From: Rhodobacterales bacterium
GTDB taxonomy: Bacteria; Pseudomonadota; Alphaproteobacteria; Rhodobacterales; Rhodobacteraceae
NCBI GenBank assembly: GCA_002746935.1
Contig: PDRW01000030.1
Coordinates: 1 to 64,000 of the forward strand
Length of the DNA: 64,000 nt
Direction: 5' to 3'
Numbering within the stretch: the first letter of the stretch is position 1; each line of letters opens with the position of its first letter. Below, one piece after another: positions 42,536 to 53,377 of the stretch. The notes under the pieces were generated by a model that was given only the letters and a program-made list of their open reading frames with translations, ran no database searches and was not told where the DNA came from. Position numbers and translations under genes: made by a program.

Positions 42536-43083
42536 CCATGCGTGAATTCCTGAGCCTGTTCTGTTTTGCAATAAGTACGCTTCCGGCGATTGGTGACACC
42601 ATCGACCGGACTGGTGTGAACGGTTCGGAGGAGCCGGTGCTGTTCACGGAAAAGGCCCTGGCGGCGCGTTTCCCGGAGCTTGCGATCTCGCAAACCGAGA
42701 GGCCAAACCCGTTTGGCGGCGAAGATCAGGTGTTTGTCTTGTCCCGTCAGGATGTTCCCCTGTTCTACGCCGATCATGGAGCCGGGGAATCCTATACCTT
42801 CTCGATCTGGACGGAATCCGCACATGTGTCCGGCCCTTCCGGGGTTCAGACCGGTGTATCGACGCTTTCGGAGATCATGCATCTCGACCAGTGGGATTGC
42901 TCTCGCGGTTACAACGAGATGAAGGATACGGTCGCCTGCATGTGGTGGGACGAAAACCTGCGTCTGGTTTTCAGCTTCGATCCCGACGAGTTCCCGGATG
43001 TCCCGGAGGGGGGCTTCGACGAGCGGATGGCTGAGTCGGAGCTGATCGAAATCCGCCAGTTTCTGCACCGCCCCACCTATTGA
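42532..43083 (+). CDS. Small secreted protein of unknown function
   Basis: A 183-residue protein I do not recognise. It begins [21 protein letters not shown], a likely signal peptide, and has two cysteines in the mature part (WDCSRGY, TVACMWW) that could form a disulfide. The rest is acidic and rich in aromatics. The first ATG overlaps the rpoD stop (ATGA); the second, two codons on, could be used instead. The overlap implies co-transcription and coupling with rpoD, an unusual partner for an exported protein. Confidence 0.65.
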   Translation: MTMREFLSLFCFAISTLPAIGDTIDRTGVNGSEEPVLFTEKALAARFPELAISQTERPNPFGGEDQVFVLSRQDVPLFYADHGAGESYTFSIWTESAHVSGPSGVQTGVSTLSEIMHLDQWDCSRGYNEMKDTVACMWWDENLRLVFSFDPDEFPDVPEGGFDERMAESELIEIRQFLHRPTY

Positions 43084-43495
43084 CGCCCCCGGGTGATGCC
43101 TGCGGGTGACGCCCCCGGTTGACGCATGCGGGTGTTTCTCCCTGCCGCCGGGCGCTGTCGGCGCCATGCCGCGCCTGAGCGCCGGTCCGGCAACGCCCGG
43201 GCCTTGCCGGGCCTGCCCGGGGTCTCGCGCCGTCCTGCGGGCGCGCTCCGCCCTCAGGGTTTCGCATGTCTCGCGGCAAAACCGCCACCCGCTCTTGCGC
43301 GGCAGGCATGGGCCGGGGATCTGCCTGCTCCGACACCCGCGCATGTGCTCATGGCCGTCAGGGGCGGTGCCGTCAGGGGCGGCGGCGCGCCCGGCATGAG
43401 CGGTTTTCTGCCCCCCTCCCCGGAGCGGGGGCTGGGCCATGGTCTTCGCCGCAATCCGCGATAGGGTGCAAAAGCAAAGGACTTCCGGAGGTTAC
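43084..43495. other. GC-rich non-coding stretch before the OmpA-like gene
   Basis: About 410 bp without a supported gene. The first 50 bp contain degenerate direct repeats (GACGCCCCCGGGTGATG, then GACGCCCCCGGTTGACG, with GCGGGTG between). The rest is GC-rich with small self-complementary blocks. The promoter of the OmpA-like gene must lie at its right end but is not obvious. Confidence 0.6.
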
Positions 43496-44263
<768 letters not shown>

Positions 44264-44573
44264 CCAACGGGCCACATGCGGCCGGCCTTTCGATCCGCAT
44301 GTGGCGCCCGGGGTGCCCGGGGCGCCCGGGCCCGGTCATGGTTCCGAAGCCATTCGGATGTCTGCCTTTCGCAACAAACAGCGCCGCCTGACCGTATCTG
44401 AAACCGCATGCCCGGGGCACCGCCTGCCCCGGGGCAAGGACAAAAGTTTCGGACAGGCTCCCGGTTTTCCCTCTACATATGACCCGGGGGCGCCCTATAG
44501 TGCCTGCGGGCAAGTGCAAGACCTCGCCCGCATCAGGCTCAGTACCAGGCTCAGTGAAGGAAAGGGATCGCCC
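44264..44573. other. Non-coding stretch with a hairpin and promoter-like motif
   Basis: 310 bp. CCCGGGGCA (44411-44419) pairs with TGCCCCGGG (44425-44433) around CCGCC, about 150 nt past the OmpA-like gene, as a possible terminator. A promoter-like motif lies at 44493-44509, and CAGGCTCAGT is repeated twice just before the next start. Confidence 0.6.
44493..44509 (+). promoter_or_regulatory. Promoter-like motif shared with nrdR
   Basis: CCCTATAGTGCCTGCGG differs by one base from CCCTATAGTGACTGCGG at 46400-46416 upstream of nrdR. TATAGT would serve as -10; no clear TTGACA -35 is seen at either place. It lies 65-81 nt before the YbjN-domain gene. Confidence 0.4.
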
Positions 44574-45218
44574 ATGCGCCGCCGGATCAACGGAAAACCC
44601 GACACTCAGGTGACAGACAAGACCAGGACCCGGGGCCGTGGCACGATGCTGGCCGCCGTCGCCCCGCTTGTCCTGACCGCCGCGCTCGCCGCCGGCAGCG
44701 CCACGGCCGGGGGCATTTCCTCTTCCGACCCGCAGTCGCTTCTCGCGGAACTTGAAAGCATGGGATACGACGTCTGGCTTGACCCCTATGAAAGCGGCCG
44801 CCCGCGCATCAAGGGCAGGCTTGTCGGGGTCAATTATTCCCTCGCCTTTTACAGCTGCCTCGACGACATGACCGACTGCCTGGGGCTGATGTTTACCGCC
44901 GGTTTCGACATGCGCAACGGAACCGGCCTGGACGTCGCAAACACCTGGAACCAGGAAATGGTCTACAGCCGTGCCTATATTGACAACGAGGACGATCCTT
45001 TCGTGCAGATGCCGGTGCCGATCTCGCGCGACCTCGACAGTGCCGATGTCGCCAGGCTGATGGACCTCTGGGAAAGCACGCTGGAAGATTTCACCGACGA
45101 AATCGGCTTCAAGCGCCACAGGTCCGGCAGCGACGCCCCGTCAGGCACCGGGTCCGGTGGCTCAGACGTGGCACCGGGGCGCACCGCGCCGGGCAAGAGT
45201 TCACTCAACCCGCTATAG
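44574..45218 (+). CDS. YbjN-domain secreted protein (paralogue 1)
   Basis: A 214-residue exported protein. A long charged N-terminus (MRRRINGKPD ...) precedes a hydrophobic signal (TMLAAVAPLVLTAALAAGSA), so a start at ATG 44646 is also possible. The YbjN-like domain has SDPQSLLAELESMGYDVWLD, YSLAFYSCLDDMTDCLGLMF and YSRAYIDNEDDPFVQMPV. A Ser/Gly-rich tail follows. It shares the two-cysteine pattern SCLDDMTDC with paralogue 2. YbjN proteins are chaperone-like or regulatory in enterobacteria; the role here is unknown. Confidence 0.75.
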   Translation: MRRRINGKPDTQVTDKTRTRGRGTMLAAVAPLVLTAALAAGSATAGGISSSDPQSLLAELESMGYDVWLDPYESGRPRIKGRLVGVNYSLAFYSCLDDMTDCLGLMFTAGFDMRNGTGLDVANTWNQEMVYSRAYIDNEDDPFVQMPVPISRDLDSADVARLMDLWESTLEDFTDEIGFKRHRSGSDAPSGTGSGGSDVAPGRTAPGKSSLNPL

Positions 45219-45334
45219 GGTCGGGGGTCCGGGGTGGCCGCCACGAAAATGCCACAGCATTACCCTGGTTTCGTCACGGGTTTACACGAATCGCGCCCCG
45301 TGCGAGGTTTCCGCAGGCTTTCCCGGGAGTTGAC

Positions 45335-45805
45335 ATGAGATTCGCATCCATACCCCTTTTCGTGGCGCTGATGGCCGGGGCGGCCAATGCGCAGAGTGCC
45401 ATAACCTCCGCCGACCCGCAGACGGTCATCGACCAGCTCAAGACCATGGGCTACCGCGCGTCTTACGAGCCATATGAGTCGGGCCGCCCGCGCGTGCTCA
45501 CCGGCATTGCCGGGGTCAACACCTCGATCGCCTTCTATGGCTGCCTCGACGACATGACCAATTGCAAGACGCTGATGTTCACCTCCGGCATGGACATGCC
45601 CGAGGGCTCCAGCTGGTCGACGATCAACAACTGGAACCAGTCGCGGATCTACACCCGCGCCTTCCTCGACGAGAACAACGACCCCTATTTCGTCATGCCC
45701 ATCGCCCGCGGCCAGGACATGAGCGCGGAGGATTTCTCGCGGCTGATGAACATCTGGGAAGATGCGGTGATCGACTTTACCGACGAAATCGGCTTCGAGC
45801 GCTGA
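45335..45805 (+). CDS. YbjN-domain secreted protein (paralogue 2)
   Basis: A 156-residue protein with signal peptide MRFASIPLFVALMAGAANAQ and one YbjN-like domain: SADPQTVIDQLKTMGYRASY, TSIAFYGCLDDMTNCKTLMF and YTRAFLDENNDPYFVMPI. It aligns with paralogue 1 over its whole length and has the same C-terminal FTDEIGFER/FTDEIGFKR. The two lie 116 bp apart on the same strand and probably arose by duplication. A strong terminator follows. Confidence 0.82.
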   Translation: MRFASIPLFVALMAGAANAQSAITSADPQTVIDQLKTMGYRASYEPYESGRPRVLTGIAGVNTSIAFYGCLDDMTNCKTLMFTSGMDMPEGSSWSTINNWNQSRIYTRAFLDENNDPYFVMPIARGQDMSAEDFSRLMNIWEDAVIDFTDEIGFER

Positions 45806-45827
45806 CAGGCGCCTGATACAGCACCAC

Positions 45828-45858
45828 AAGAGGCGCCCCGGTGGCGCCTCTTTTGTTT
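45828..45858 (+). terminator. Rho-independent terminator after YbjN paralogue 2
   Basis: AAGAGGCGCC (45828-45837) pairs with GGCGCCTCTT (45843-45852) around a 5-nt loop, followed by TTGTTT. Canonical and strong, 22 nt past the stop. Confidence 0.88.
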
Positions 45859-45909
45859 CCGGCGGCCCGCGCGCCCCATACCTCAGACCCGGAGCACCCC
45901 GGAGCACCC

Positions 45910-46326
45910 ATGCATCAGCTTTTCACCCTCCAGACCCGTGGCCCCGGGCTTTACCCCTTCACCCGCGACGTCGCCGATTGGGTGGCGGGGTCCGGCCTCG
46001 ACGAAGCCCTGCTCACGCTGTTCGTCCGCCATACCTCCGCCTCGCTGGTGATCCAGGAAAACGCCGACCCCGACGTCTGCACCGATCTCGACGCCTTCTT
46101 CTCCCGCCTCGTCCCGCCGGCGGATGACCCCTCGATGCGCTACCTGCGCCACACGCTCGAAGGCCCCGACGACATGCCCGCCCATATCAGGGCGGCGCTG
46201 CTCCCGGTCTCGCTGACCATCCCGGTGATCTCCGGCCGCATGGCGCTGGGCACCTGGCAGGGCCTGTTCCTGTTCGAACACCGCACCCGCCCGCACCGGC
46301 GCGACGTGGCCGCGCTCCTGCGGTAA
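45910..46326 (+). CDS. YjbQ-family protein
   Basis: A 138-residue member of the YjbQ/UPF0047 family, compact trimeric proteins with weak thiamine-phosphate-synthase-like activity. The conserved stretch LFVRHTSASLVIQENADPDV and the later MPAHIRAALLPVSLTIPV, then ALGTWQGLFLFEHR, are all present. GGAG five bases before ATG 45910 fixes the start. Physiological role is not established for the family. Confidence 0.88.
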   Translation: MHQLFTLQTRGPGLYPFTRDVADWVAGSGLDEALLTLFVRHTSASLVIQENADPDVCTDLDAFFSRLVPPADDPSMRYLRHTLEGPDDMPAHIRAALLPVSLTIPVISGRMALGTWQGLFLFEHRTRPHRRDVAALLR

Positions 46327-46399
46327 AGCGACCTGAGACCCCAGGGCAACAACAAGCATTGGTATCCGATCATTCGGGCTACCCAAGAGACAGGCGTGA

Positions 46400-46416
46400 C
46401 CCTATAGTGACTGCGG
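46400..46416 (+). promoter_or_regulatory. Promoter-like motif upstream of nrdR
   Basis: CCCTATAGTGACTGCGG, 55 nt before nrdR, nearly identical to 44493-44509. A TATAGT -10 is likely; the -35 is not recognisable. A small hairpin (CCTGG/CCAGG, 46440-46453) follows in the leader. Confidence 0.45.
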
Positions 46417-46470
46417 TGAGATGGGCAAAGACCCATATCCCTGGAAATCCAGGCAGAAGAGAGGGATGGA

Positions 46471-46941
46471 ATGCGCTGCCCGTTTTGCGGAAATGTCGAC
46501 ACGCAGGTCAAGGATTCACGGCCCGCGGAGGATCACGTTGCGATCCGCCGCCGCCGTTTCTGCCCGGCCTGCGGTGGCCGCTTCACCACCTATGAACGCG
46601 TCCAGCTGCGCGATCTGGTGGTCATCAAGTCGAGCGGACGGCGCGAGGATTTCGACCGCGACAAGCTCGAACGCTCGATCCGGATCGCGATGCAGAAGCG
46701 GCCCGTGGAACCCGAGCGGATCGACCAGATGATCTCCGGCATCGTCCGCCGCCTTGAATCGATGGGCGACACCGACGTTGCCTCGAAGGTGATCGGCGAG
46801 ATCGTGATGGAGACCCTGGCCCGGATCGACACCGTGGCCTATGTGCGTTTTGCCAGCGTTTACAAGAACTTCCAGGCGGCGGGCGATTTTGACAAATTTG
46901 TCAGCGAACTGCGCCCGGACGACGCGCCCGGCGAGGAATAG
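46471..46941 (+). CDS. nrdR: Ribonucleotide reductase repressor NrdR
   Basis: A 156-residue repressor with a zinc ribbon (C3, C6, C31, C34: MRCPFCGN and [10 protein letters not shown]) and an ATP-cone domain (about 49-139: [20 protein letters not shown]). It senses dATP/ATP and represses ribonucleotide reductase genes. AGAGGG lies upstream of ATG 46471. Often next to ribD or glyA, but here it stands with YjbQ and unrelated genes. Confidence 0.95.
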   Translation: MRCPFCGNVDTQVKDSRPAEDHVAIRRRRFCPACGGRFTTYERVQLRDLVVIKSSGRREDFDRDKLERSIRIAMQKRPVEPERIDQMISGIVRRLESMGDTDVASKVIGEIVMETLARIDTVAYVRFASVYKNFQAAGDFDKFVSELRPDDAPGEE

Positions 46942-47034
46942 ACGCAGCGGAGGCTGCCACAAGCGCCCGGGCCCCGGCCGCCCCGACCGACCAATGCCCG
47001 GCGCGGTGGCCCGCCCCCGGACCCCTGCCGGGGA

Positions 47035-47439
47035 TTATTCCTTTCCCAGCAGCCTTTCGGCCTTGCGGCGCACCAGCACCGCGCGCAGATCGTGCATCGC
47101 CAGCAGCAGCTTGTCGCTCACCGCATCCAGATCCTCATCCGAGGCGCGGCTCTGGGCCCAATGCGCGGTGAGGTTCAGATGATCCACCGTGCGCAGAATG
47201 TCGTCGATGTCACGCGCGGCGAGCAGCGCCTTGCGTTCGGCGATCCAGGCGCCGATCGCCGCCTTGTCTCCGGCCGAAAGCGCCTGCCCGCCATGGGGCC
47301 TGACCTCGCCGCTCCTGATGTTGATCGCTGCGATCTGTTTCAGCTCGATCCGGCGCTGACGGTTGTTGGTGTCGACGCGATAGGCAAAGGCGCCGTTTTC
47401 GCGGACACGGAAGTAGTATTCGGGCAATTGGGTGGTCAT
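47035..47439 (-). CDS. Conserved hypothetical protein
   Basis: A 134-residue cytoplasmic protein that I do not recognise. The N-terminal part (YYFRVRENGAFAYRVDTNNRQRRIELKQI) looks like a small beta-rich unit, and the rest is helical and charged (AAIGAWIAERKALLAARDID and onward). It has no signal peptide or membrane segment. It is convergent with nrdR and lies 83 bp downstream of the aminotransferase gene on the same strand. Confidence 0.65.
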   Translation of the reverse strand: MTTQLPEYYFRVRENGAFAYRVDTNNRQRRIELKQIAAINIRSGEVRPHGGQALSAGDKAAIGAWIAERKALLAARDIDDILRTVDHLNLTAHWAQSRASDEDLDAVSDKLLLAMHDLRAVLVRRKAERLLGKE

Positions 47440-47522
47440 CTGGTGCTCCGCCGGGTGCGAGGCGACCGGACGCCCCCGGGGCGCAGTAAACCCCGGGGGG
47501 CGCCCGCCCGCAAGCCTGCCCG

Positions 47523-48764
<1,242 letters not shown>

Positions 48765-48856
48765 CTAGGTTCCGTGCGGAGCCGGTTCAAGCACCCGTTC
48801 AGGCGCCCTTTCAGGCGCTCTGGCGGTCGGACAGCGGGCGGACAGAAGGAGACAGC

Positions 48857-49306
48857 ATGGCCGATACGATCCCCGAAACCCCGGCAGACGAAACCCCGGC
48901 AGACCCTGGGCCCGGTGGTGCGGAGGGCTGGTATTCGGACGAACAGGCGACCTTTGGCGACCGTCTCGCCGCCGCCCGCGAGACGGCACAGCTCAGCCAG
49001 AAAAACCTCGCCAAGCGCCTCGGCGTGAAGTCCAAGACCATCGCCGCCTGGGAAAACGACCTGTCGGAGCCCCGCGCCAACCGGCTGCAAATGCTCGCGG
49101 GGCTTCTGAACGTTTCGCTGATGTGGCTTTTGACCGGCGAGGGCGACGGGGTGGCGCCGCCTGGCGAAGATCTGGTGCCTTCGAAGGACGCCCGCGCGAT
49201 CCTTCTGGAAATCCGCGCGCTGAAAGGCGATATCGACGCTGCCGCGAACCGTCTGGGGCGGCTCGAAAAGCACCTCAGACGCATGCTCGAAGGGGGTGTG
49301 GCATGA
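48857..49306 (+). CDS. XRE-family helix-turn-helix regulator
   Basis: A 149-residue protein with an acidic Pro-rich N-terminus, a helix-turn-helix (about 35-90: FGDRLAAARETAQLSQKNLA, KRLGVKSKTIAAWENDLSEP) and a C-terminal helical segment probably for dimerisation (ARAILLEIRALKGDIDAAAN). AGAAGGAG before ATG 48857 fixes the start. Its TGA overlaps the sdhE start as ATGA, so the two are co-translated. Targets unknown. Confidence 0.85.
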   Translation: MADTIPETPADETPADPGPGGAEGWYSDEQATFGDRLAAARETAQLSQKNLAKRLGVKSKTIAAWENDLSEPRANRLQMLAGLLNVSLMWLLTGEGDGVAPPGEDLVPSKDARAILLEIRALKGDIDAAANRLGRLEKHLRRMLEGGVA

Positions 49307-49572
49307 GCGAAACGCCCGAAAACCGCCTCAAGCGGCTGTCGATGCGGTCGCATCGCCGGGGCACCAGGGAGATGGACCTGATCCTTGGCCGTTATGCCGA
49401 TGCCTGTCTGGCCGGGCTCACCGGCGCGGCGCTGGACGATTACGAATCCCTGCTCGAGGAAAACGACCATGATCTTTACCTTTGGGTCAGTGGCCGGGCC
49501 GTGCCGCCGGACCGATATGCCGCGCTGGTCGCCAGAATAGCCAGTCACACGGGCAAAAGCGCGCGCCGTTAA
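49303..49572 (+). CDS. sdhE: Succinate dehydrogenase assembly factor SdhE
   Basis: An 89-residue member of the SdhE/Sdh5 family that promotes covalent FAD attachment to the succinate dehydrogenase flavoprotein. The signature RRGTREMDLILGRYAD with the RGxxE motif and LLEENDHDLYLWVSGR are both present. It overlaps the upstream regulator gene by 4 bp (ATGA). Confidence 0.9.
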   Translation: MSETPENRLKRLSMRSHRRGTREMDLILGRYADACLAGLTGAALDDYESLLEENDHDLYLWVSGRAVPPDRYAALVARIASHTGKSARR

Positions 49573-49682
49573 CCGTTCCAGCAGATTTCGCGCGAATTCG
49601 CGTCGGTTTTCCGGCGGCACTTAACGATATTTTCGCCAAACCAGGTGCATTCTCCCTCCGATCCAGACGAGGTGGAAAGAGC

Positions 49683-50180
49683 ATGAGTATCCAGACCCCT
49701 ATCGACGCCGCGACGCGTCCCGCCTATACCGCCCAGTATCTCGACACGCTCGGGCTCGTCGAACGGCTGCACCGGCTGTTGCTCGACGTCATCAAGGATG
49801 AGTTCGAACGCCTTGGCCTGCTGGAGATCAATGCGGTACAGGCGCTGCTGATCTTCAACATCGGCGACAATGAGGTCACCGCGGGGGAGCTGAAATCGCG
49901 GGGCTATTATCAGGGGTCGAACGTTTCCTACAATCTCAAGAAGCTGGTGGACATGGGCTACATGCACCACCAGCGCTCCGAGATCGACCGCCGCTCGGTG
50001 CGGGTGAAACTCACCCGGAAGGGGCGGATGACCCGCGATGTGGTCGGCAAGCTGTTTGCGCGCCACGCGGACGGTCTGGAAACCCGCGGCGTCGTGAGCC
50101 CTGAAACGCTGGAAGACATCAACACCTCGCTGAAACGGGTGGAACGGTTCTGGACCGACCAGATCCGCTATATCTACTGA
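49683..50180 (+). CDS. MarR-type winged-helix regulator
   Basis: A 165-residue regulator resembling the LdtR-like MarR proteins of alphaproteobacteria. The winged helix spans about 45-125 ([50 protein letters not shown]), with dimerisation helices at both ends. GGTGGAAAGAGC precedes ATG 49683; upstream open frame is rejected. Close relatives control cell-envelope or stress genes; targets here are unknown. Confidence 0.82.
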   Translation: MSIQTPIDAATRPAYTAQYLDTLGLVERLHRLLLDVIKDEFERLGLLEINAVQALLIFNIGDNEVTAGELKSRGYYQGSNVSYNLKKLVDMGYMHHQRSEIDRRSVRVKLTRKGRMTRDVVGKLFARHADGLETRGVVSPETLEDINTSLKRVERFWTDQIRYIY

Positions 50181-50326
50181 GGCGGGCTTTCCGGGCGGCA
50201 TCGGGGCCGGGACGTTCCCCGGCGCTTCGCTTTCGCTCCGGTGCACGGCCGGGCAGGGCTGGTGCTTGCAGGCGCCCCCCCGGCACGTGCATAAAGGAGA
50301 GGTCCGATCAAAAGGTGAGATACCCC

Positions 50327-51235
50327 ATGCCCCTCAGCCCCGAGCAGACAGCCGAGATCGACGCGGCCCGCGCGTGCCCGCGCGAGACCCTGCGCGCCAC
50401 CGCCCCCGGCATGGAGGCGCATCTCTACACCGCTCATGAGGTGCTCGACCACGGTTTCGTGCGGGTGATCGACTACATGGGCGACGATGCCGCGATCTGC
50501 CAGGCGGCCCGGGTCTCCTATGGTACCGGCACCAAAGCGGTCTCGAACGACGAAGGCCTGATCCGCTACCTGATGCGCCACTGGCATTCGAGCCCCTTCG
50601 AGATGTGCGAGCTGAAGCTTCATGTGAAGCTCCCGGTCTTTGTCGCCCGCCAGTGGATCCGTCACCGCACCGCCAACGTCAACGAATACTCCGCGCGCTA
50701 TTCGATCCTCGACCGCGAATTCTACATCCCCGCCCGCGAAAACATTGCCGCGCAATCCACCCTCAACAATCAGGGCCGCGGCGCGCTTCTCTCAGATGCC
50801 GAAGCGGCGCGGGTGCTGGAAATCCTCAAGGCCGACGCTGGCCGGGCTTATGACCACTATGAAGAGATGATCTCGCAGGACGGCCAGGACGGTCTTGCCC
50901 GCGAGCTCGCCCGGATGAACCTGCCGGCGAATATCTATACCCAATGGTACTGGAAGATCGACCTGCACAACCTCTTCCACTTCATCCGCCTGCGCGCCGA
51001 CCCGCACGCGCAATACGAAATCCGCGTCTATGCCGAAGCGATCGCCGCGGTGGTGGCAGACTGGGTGCCCTTCGCCTTCAGGGCCTTCGAAGACTACCGC
51101 ATGGGCGGGGCCACGCTCTCGGCCACTGCGCTCGACTGTATCCGCCGGATGGTCAAGGGCGAGCCGGTCACGCAGGAGACGTCGGGCATGTCGAAGGGCG
51201 AATGGCGGGAATTCGAGGCGCTCATGAAGGGGTGA
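50327..51235 (+). CDS. thyX: Flavin-dependent thymidylate synthase ThyX
   Basis: A 302-residue enzyme methylating dUMP to dTMP with FAD and methylene-THF. The ThyX motif is present as [19 protein letters not shown], preceded by [15 protein letters not shown]. The start is ATG 50327 or, four codons earlier, GTG 50315. Its presence suggests that this organism uses ThyX rather than ThyA. Confidence 0.94.
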   Translation: MPLSPEQTAEIDAARACPRETLRATAPGMEAHLYTAHEVLDHGFVRVIDYMGDDAAICQAARVSYGTGTKAVSNDEGLIRYLMRHWHSSPFEMCELKLHVKLPVFVARQWIRHRTANVNEYSARYSILDREFYIPARENIAAQSTLNNQGRGALLSDAEAARVLEILKADAGRAYDHYEEMISQDGQDGLARELARMNLPANIYTQWYWKIDLHNLFHFIRLRADPHAQYEIRVYAEAIAAVVADWVPFAFRAFEDYRMGGATLSATALDCIRRMVKGEPVTQETSGMSKGEWREFEALMKG

Positions 51236-51544
51236 CGGCCCCTTGGGAACGCTCTGGAAACGCTCTCTGGCTCCGAGGCGCCGTCAATCCTCCGTCAACC
51301 CGCCCCCTCCGTCAACCCTCCGCCAAGTCCAGGCCACACCATAGCCGCGATCGTTCACCGGGAGGCCGGGACGCCGGGCGCCGGCCAAGACGTGCTGTCC
51401 CTGTCGCGCCGCCGTCCGCGGGAAAGTGCCCGCGACAGAACGCAGGCCCCCCGGTGCATTGGGCTCAGGGGGCTCAGGCGCACCCACGGCCAGTCGGTCA
51501 AACCCGGATGCCGACCGGTCGTCCGCAGGCCTGCGGGCGCCGGA
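51236..51544. other. Non-coding stretch between convergent thyX and YbjN paralogue 3
   Basis: 309 bp without a supported gene. Near its left end TCCGTCAACCC and close variants (CCGTCAATCC, CCGCCAAGTCC) occur four times at about 13-bp intervals (51282-51330), another short tandem block. No clear terminator is seen. Confidence 0.55.
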
Positions 51545-52159
51545 TCACTTTTTCGCCCTGACCTTGTCGCCATCCGGCTGGGCCATGCCGATCGCCGAAG
51601 ACGGCGTCCCGGTCGGGGCGTCGTCGCTTTCCGCCTCGCGTTCGGCGGGCGGGGCGGGCGGCAGGCTGGGTTCATCCGCGGCGTTGACGCTGATATACTC
51701 GTCGAACTCACTCATCACCAGCCGCCACCAGTCGAACGTGTCGTAAAGGTTGGTTTCGGTGACGCCGCCGAAGAGGTTCACATCGAATTCGATGACCGGA
51801 TCGCCTTCGGCGTCGATATAGGCCTTGGAGAACCTCCGGTCGCGGTTCCAGTCGTTGAGCGTGTCGACATCAATCCCGCCGGGATTGATCCATCCGGTAT
51901 AATACTGGATCGTGGTGCAATTGTTGCCGTTTTCGCAGCCGTAGAACAGAACCATGTAGTGCGTGTCGTCTATCTCGCCGGAGATCATCGGGTCGCCAGT
52001 GTTGTCGACATCCACCTCGGCCGTGCCGTATTTGGCCGCGAGCGAAGCGATGACGTCAACCTGCGTGGCGTCGACAAGATCCTCCGCCAGCGCCGCCTGA
52101 GGCAGGACCAGCCCAGCCGCCAACACCAGGTTTGTCAGAAGTTTCGATTTCGTCTTCAT
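51545..52159 (-). CDS. YbjN-domain secreted protein (paralogue 3)
   Basis: A 204-residue protein with signal peptide MKTKSKLLTNLVLAAGLVLP followed by QAALAED, a YbjN-like domain (DVIASLAAKYGTAEVDVDNT, YMVLFYGCENGNNCTTIQYY, FSKAYIDAEGDPVIEFDV) and a Pro/Glu/Ala-rich tail (about 160-204) that may be disordered. It keeps the paired cysteines of the other two paralogues (GCENGNNC). It lies about 6 kb from them, on the opposite strand. Confidence 0.8.
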   Translation of the reverse strand: MKTKSKLLTNLVLAAGLVLPQAALAEDLVDATQVDVIASLAAKYGTAEVDVDNTGDPMISGEIDDTHYMVLFYGCENGNNCTTIQYYTGWINPGGIDVDTLNDWNRDRRFSKAYIDAEGDPVIEFDVNLFGGVTETNLYDTFDWWRLVMSEFDEYISVNAADEPSLPPAPPAEREAESDDAPTGTPSSAIGMAQPDGDKVRAKK

Positions 52160-52604
52160 GGGTGGTCACTCTCCTTGCCCAGACGTTCGGGGACGTGCCC
52201 GCGAACGCGTTTGCCAATCATTTCCCAGGTGCAAAGCCTAGAGGATAATCAGGCCAAACGGAACCGGTCCAGCCTGGCGCCTCTCCGCCTCGGATCAGGT
52301 CTGACGCCTGTATGGCGCGCCTATGTGACGCGATCGTGGCGGAAACCTGACGCCAAACAGGAAACAAAAAGGCCACGCCGCTGCGATTGACGCGGTTCTG
52401 CGTCCGAACACCCAGGGATCTCCCGGGTTCTTTTCGCTGTCCTTTGTTTCGCCTGCCCAAAGCTGCAAGACCGGTGCCCGGTTTGCGCAAAATACCATCT
52501 GTCTTGCCTGCTGTCTTGCCTGAAACACCATGTTCCCCGCGGGTGTCTCTCCCGCGGGGGCAAGATCTGTCATCGGTACGCCGGGCGCGGCGCTCTTGCG
52601 GATC
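52160..52604. other. Non-coding stretch between YbjN paralogue 3 and cspA
   Basis: 445 bp without a supported gene. It contains the cspA-side hairpin (52535-52559) and a direct repeat of TGTCTTGCCTG (near 52499 and 52511). The promoter of the YbjN gene is expected at its left end but is not obvious. Confidence 0.6.
52535..52559 (-). terminator. Hairpin downstream of cspA
   Basis: CCCCGCGGG (52535-52543) and CCCGCGGGG (52551-52559) form a 9-bp stem with a 7-nt loop, 45 nt past the cold-shock gene stop on the minus strand. The minus-side flank is only weakly T-rich. Confidence 0.6.
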
Positions 52605-52811
52605 TCACAGCGGCTTGAGATCGCCTGCCGATTCCCGGCCATCGCGGCCAGCGCTCAGTTCGTATTCGATCTTCTGGTTCTCTTCGAGCCCATGAAGCCC
52701 GGCGCGTTCCACAGCCGATATGTGCACGAATACGTCCTTGCCGCCTCCATCGGGGGCGATGAATCCGAAGCCCTTGGTGGCGTTGAACCATTTGACGGTG
52801 CCAGTGGCCAT
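52605..52811 (-). CDS. cspA: Cold-shock protein (CspA family)
   Basis: A 68-residue nucleic-acid-binding OB-fold protein. RNP1 KGFGFI is at residues 13-18 and RNP2 VFVHI at 27-31. It begins [16 protein letters not shown], the standard opening. AGGAGAG lies upstream. The symbol denotes the family; which paralogue this is, and whether it is cold-induced, cannot be told. Confidence 0.92.
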   Translation of the reverse strand: MATGTVKWFNATKGFGFIAPDGGGKDVFVHISAVERAGLHGLEENQKIEYELSAGRDGRESAGDLKPL

Positions 52812-52990
52812 CCGTTCTCTCCTTCAGTCCTGCCCGGCCACAGGATTGCGCCGGGGTGGTGCAGCCAGTCTTCAAGTCTTAGGCTGCCCCAAAGCAGGGA
52901 GCGGTCGTCCGAAGGTCTGTTGTCACACTGCCAGTAAGGGGGGCTTATCGGGTGAAAGGCAAGCGAAACATTCATGATCGTGGAGACTCC

Positions 52991-53335
52991 ATGAAGATTT
53001 ATGGTCTGAAAACCTGTGACAAGGTCCGCGCGGCCATACGGGCCCTCGAAGGTGCGGGGCTGGTGCCGGAACTGGTCGACATCCGGGCGCAACCGCTGGA
53101 ACACGCTGAAATCGAGCGGTTTTTCGAGGCTTTTGGTGAAGCGCTGGTGAACCGGCGCTCGGCCACCTGGCGCGGTCTCACGGAAGCGGAGCGGGCGGGC
53201 GATCCGGTGCGGCTTCTTTCCGCTCATCCCGCGCTGATGAAGCGCCCGGTGATCGAGGCCGCAGGGCGCCTCACCCTCGGGTGGGATGCGCAGGCGAAGG
53301 CGGTTTGGCTTGGCAAAGCCCCGCCGGGCGCTTAG
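52991..53335 (+). CDS. ArsC/Spx-family thioredoxin-fold protein (YffB-like)
   Basis: A 114-residue protein with the ArsC-like fold. It opens MKIYGLKTCDKVRAAIRALE, with the single cysteine in KTCDK, and ends with the family's PALMKRPVIEA followed by a short beta strand. This is the YffB-like group, which binds glutathione and is not a proven arsenate reductase. ATG 52991 is taken; the gene stands between cspA (divergent) and a membrane protein gene. Confidence 0.85.
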   Translation: MKIYGLKTCDKVRAAIRALEGAGLVPELVDIRAQPLEHAEIERFFEAFGEALVNRRSATWRGLTEAERAGDPVRLLSAHPALMKRPVIEAAGRLTLGWDAQAKAVWLGKAPPGA

Positions 53336-53377
53336 GTAAGCGAGCGGATCAGACAGGAAGTCAGACAGGAGTGCGTC

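Noticed and set aside
43106-43464. Plus and minus frames of about 100 codons before the OmpA-like gene
   Set aside because: Composition typical of non-coding high-GC DNA, no ribosome sites, no recognisable domain.
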